Source: Hofstenia miamia (lineage: Eukaryota > Xenacoelomorpha > Acoela). Taken from it: a DNA stretch of 64,000 bases. Of this stretch, positions 60,241-64,000 are shown in pieces. Position 1 is the first letter of the stretch, and the number at the start of each line of letters is the position of its first letter. The notes beneath the pieces are model-generated. The model saw only the letters and a list, made by a program, of their open reading frames with translations. It made no database searches and had not been told where the DNA came from. Position numbers and translations under genes: made by a program. Location of the stretch: assembly GCA_004352715.1 (NCBI GenBank), contig SCFE01000003.1, forward strand, positions 3,146,259 to 3,210,258, given 5' to 3'.

Positions 60241-63200
60241 CCATATTGTGTACTATAGTCCCAAACATTCCCATCATATTGGATAACATCCTTGATAAGT
60301 AAATCCTGTCAATAAATATGTAAGTTAACTTGCTTTAAGTTTGACATTTGCAATTTTTTTCTCCCATCAGAGATGTAAGCAAGTGGTTAGGTTGACAAAT
60401 ATTTTTTATTCATATATTTTAACTGCAACCTATTACCAGGCGAGATTTTCACACAACAGCCAACACAACAGCAAAAAGCTGTTGTTCCATATAATATACA
60501 TAACACAACACAATAGCTACAAATTTGTAAATCTTGAAATATTGTGTGCTTAAATATTAAACATTTATATGTGTATAATGGAAATTTATATACTTTGTAT
60601 TCGTAAGATAGCAATTGAGACAAAGATTTAAGAACCACTAAATACTTTCTTATACCAAATCTTTTTAATTAATGGTATATGTACCTTCTCTTATTGCATT
60701 TAGGATAGTTATGCTGCTGAAATTTATACAATCAAAATTCTTATGTCCACTAAAACAAGAATATGAACGAAATTTCATAAAACTTAAAAATTCATAATTC
60801 AATAATAATTTTCTGATTTTTCAAAACTCTGAGTTGTTTTAAAGCTGGAGAGAGCAGCAATTGACCTCAACTATTTTGAATTTTAAGGATGCTACACCAA
60901 TGCTCATTGAGGCATAGGGGTAGCTTCATTCAAAGAAGTGCTTAAGTGTCTCACAACTCACACGACTGCATACCAGCATGAAGGAGCAAGGAATCTTTTA
61001 TCTTGTGGCGTCCAGATTTTAGATAGTATTATTAATACGTGAATTATAGCGGTTATGAAAATTGAAGATTGTAAAGAAATGCGTGGGTTAACTTATGTGA
61101 TATTTTTTAAAGCTATAGAACAACTAAAACTAGCGCACTAGTCTGCTTATTTGTGAATTTGCTAAAATTTTGCAGTCAAATTCACACCCTACATCAAGAA
61201 TTTTTAAAATGAAATAATTGTATAACAAATTCAGAAGATGTATATTAAAAGTGCTATTTTGAAGAACATTGTATGATCGCATTCATATTAATAACCTAAT
61301 AGGATTTTATTATATTTACATTGCCTAAGTAATTGGGCTTGCAAGATAAGTTTGAAAATACAAATACACTTGGATGAAATTTTTTTGGATAAATCAAAAT
61401 TGTTAACTTTGTGATACTAGATTTTTATTCCTTAAACATGCTGTGTTGTTTACACAACAAACCTAAAATTTCATACAACAATGCATGCGTACACAACACA
61501 CAATGGCAAATCTGCCTACACGGCATAAAATTTTGTCCTAAATTTCAATTTTTCGATAATTTTATAAAAGAGCAATTTTCAAATATCGTCAAAATATTTT
61601 AGTATAAATGAAATGGAATTGAATTATATAATCATGATTATTGCCATACAAAGAATTAAGTTCAAATACATAGAATTTGCAAATTTATTTATGCCAATTT
61701 TTGAGTGCCACTCAGGCTTTCATTGCAACCAGTGTTGAAAGTGGTACCAGTTCCAGTATTTTTGATCTTGGCAAAATACAGTGGTCTTGGTTTTTGGTAT
61801 AGGTATAAAGCCGGGCCCTAGCAGTTGCCTATCCCAGCACATCATATAAACCGTTGTATAAGATTTTACTTTTTTTACTCTAAAAAAATGTTATATTTAA
61901 TTGTACTAACCAATGAAAATTTCTGTAATTATTAACTGGCTTACTATTGCTTCTATGCCATTTTACTCGCATATTGAAATGTGCTTAAAGCAGGTGCGGA
62001 TCCAATGAGATGATTTAGGTAACTGGCCCCCATTTTCTACTGGGCGCTTTTCCACAGAAGCAAGAATTCATTTTGGGTATTACTTCATTCTTTTGAGCCT
62101 ATTTGAAAAAAAAACTGCAAGGGGAATACACTAACATTATTTATGTCTTCAACAGCATATCCTATGTCAGTACGGATTTCTGTAACTATGTTTTTCACAT
62201 GTATAAGTTTATCCAGGTTAAATTGAAAAATTTATTTTGAATTATATTACTCTGTGATACACTTTTATTGTACCATAGCCCATGTAAATCACGGCCGTGC
62301 ACATTGCAGCAATTCTAAAAAAGGAGGCGAAAATATATTTTAAGTTTTAATACAGATTTCTGTACAAGACTATAGAGCATGATACAAATTTACTCATGCA
62401 TTTTCTCCAATTGCTATGAAGTACAGTTCCACATGTTCTGGTACATATTTTGAAGACATAATCAACATGCTAGTCATAAAGTAAGTACAGCCAGTTTAGG
62501 AATACTTGAATAGCTAGAATAGAATTCACTCGTAGCTGGAATATGAATGTTAAGAAATTGAAATGTCTACTTGCGTTTATGAATTGTGCAATATAAATTG
62601 TGGTGCAATAGACAGCATCCAATGTTTGTGTATTTTAGGGATCTAGAAATTTGTTTAGTACTTTTTTCTCTTGTGTTTTTTAAAGCAGGCTATTCAGATT
62701 TAATTTTTTTTAAAAATAGCAATATTAAATACATCTAGTTTAATCTTATACTAGCATTTTCGATTTTGATGATATGAACAACATCGTTTGGATATCAGGG
62801 CAAGATGACATTGAATGGAGAAGTTAAACTTAGAGATGCTTATTGCAATATTCTTAAAATGTTGATATGAACATTGTCACACGTTAAGGCCTTGACTAAC
62901 AGGGCGTTTTCTTAGTTAATGTAGTATTGAAAAATGTTAGGAACAATGACTTCAAACTTCACTATGAAAAAGTAGTAAACAAGACAATACAAAATATTTA
63001 TTTCTATAAATAAAATTTTCCATAACACATCATTAGAATTTCGGGCGAAATTGCAGAATAGACAACTCTTTTAAAGAATTAAATATACAATCAGATGTAG
63101 TTTTTTTCGCTGATTCTAAATCTGCTATTCTTTTTTAGGAAATCATTATTAAAAAAGTTATAGCAATATTTTTATTTAACATTACAGCCAATCATATTGC

Positions 63201-63726
63201 AGTATCTATTATATTTAGCATAATCATTTGTGGTAATCAATCACATCGAAGACCTTTGTAACAAACACATTTTATTTAGCACTGATGCTGAAATTTATTA
63301 GTAATATTCCATCGATTATGCAAGACGACGATCTAGTTTGAAGCAGCATATTTCAGTTCTATTCAGAGCTAATTTTCAATCGGCCCTTTTCGTGGCCACT
63401 CAGTTAATCAAAGCATTATATTGTTGAAATGATATATGTAGTTTAAAAATTATATTAAAAGTGTCTACTATTATTCATGATTGATGTTAATTATATTAAA
63501 AATTTAATTTTTAATAATTATATTTAAGCATTTTCTTTTGTATGTTACATGAAATTCATATTACAGTAATCACTGCAAGTATGGCGGCCTGAATCGGAGG
63601 CCATTTAACTTTAATTAATACTGTGTGATGCCGTTTCTGGGCTGTGATTATAACAATTGATGGTAATCAAGAGCATTTACATAACTATAACTCCTAAATT
63701 TTAACAGTACACAATTCATTAGTGCA
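60238..63726. other. intergenic DNA, no gene seen
   Basis: AT-rich with only short, unrecognisable frames. A GCAGGTGCGGATCC stretch at about 61990 resembles one end of an hAT-type MITE, but no second end was found. Confidence 0.45.
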
Positions 63727-64000
63727 TATATATATATACTGTATATATANNNNNNNNNNNNNNNNNNNNNNNNNNNNNNNNNNNNNNNNNNNNNNNNNNN
63801 NNNNNNNNNNNNNNNNNNNNNNNNNNNNNNNNNNNNNNNNNNNNNNNNNNNNNNNNNNNNNNNNNNNNNNNNNNNNNNNNNNNNNNNNNNNNNNNNNNNN
63901 NNNNNNNNNNNNNNNNNNNNNNNNNNNNNNNNNNNNNNNNNNNNNNNNNNNNNNNNNNNNNNNNNNNNNNNNNNNNNNNNNNNNNNNNNNNNNNNNNNNN
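63727..64000. other. TA microsatellite and terminal assembly gap
   Basis: A short TA run (63727-63749) leads into N from 63750 to the window end. Confidence 1.

Noticed and set aside
61985-62010. Possible hAT-type end GCAGGTGCGGATCC
   Set aside because: There is only one end and no target duplication, so it may be a fragment or chance.
1-64000. CRISPR arrays, operons, ribosome-binding sites, rRNA and tRNA genes
   Set aside because: This is animal nuclear DNA. I saw no regular spacer arrays and no cloverleaf with A/B boxes or rRNA core that I could support by eye.

Overview
This is AT-rich animal nuclear DNA from an assembled scaffold, with N gaps at 23044-24043, 33113, 42254-42374, 50217-50230 and 63750-64000. 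Three things point to a metazoan, probably an invertebrate: spliced genes with GT..AG introns, long TA microsatellites, and a mix of non-LTR, Polinton, mariner, piggyBac and hAT-like remnants. I cannot name the species. The window has no prokaryotic features.

Two protein genes are well supported, both on the minus strand. The first is a two-exon mitochondrial elongation factor Ts gene (TSFM, 36113 down to 34503). The second is eukaryotic elongation factor 2 kinase (EEF2K). Its four core exons lie at 45945-45613, 44696-44445, 42099-41780 and 39077-38300. They join in frame through the alpha-kinase domain, the regulatory linker and the Sel1-like C-terminus. A possible first coding exon lies at 48943-48887, below an inverted pair of AGATGGCG motifs. 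Both products act in translation elongation, but in different compartments, and nothing suggests co-transcription. A third gene candidate is an intact intronless 175-codon frame of unknown function at 26550-26023. A 71-codon frame on the same strand at 27635-27420 shares a loose motif pattern with it.

The rest is mostly intergenic or intronic DNA filled with decayed mobile elements. From 4.5 to 10 kb there are three copies of one non-LTR element. A 1.33-kb terminal-inverted-repeat element (6859-8189) sits inside one copy, and a fold-back repeat follows at 9757-10006. An hAT-like MITE lies at 10953-11538. From 12.4 to 17.9 kb there are direct, inverted and diverged tandem repeats. A broken Polinton (Maverick) family-B DNA polymerase occupies about 18.4-20.6 kb. 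A mariner remnant sits in an EEF2K intron (43266-43877). Two piggyBac deletion derivatives lie side by side at 49.5-51.2 kb. A jockey-like LINE (53.2-55.0 kb) and a CR1/L2-like LINE (55.8-56.4 kb) follow. A relative of the 6.9-kb element lies at 57154-57972, with the same core but different subterminal repeats. A DDE_3 transposase fragment (58.5-58.9 kb) and a promoter-like cluster (59.56-59.76 kb) complete the set. About 60.3-63.7 kb shows nothing I can name.
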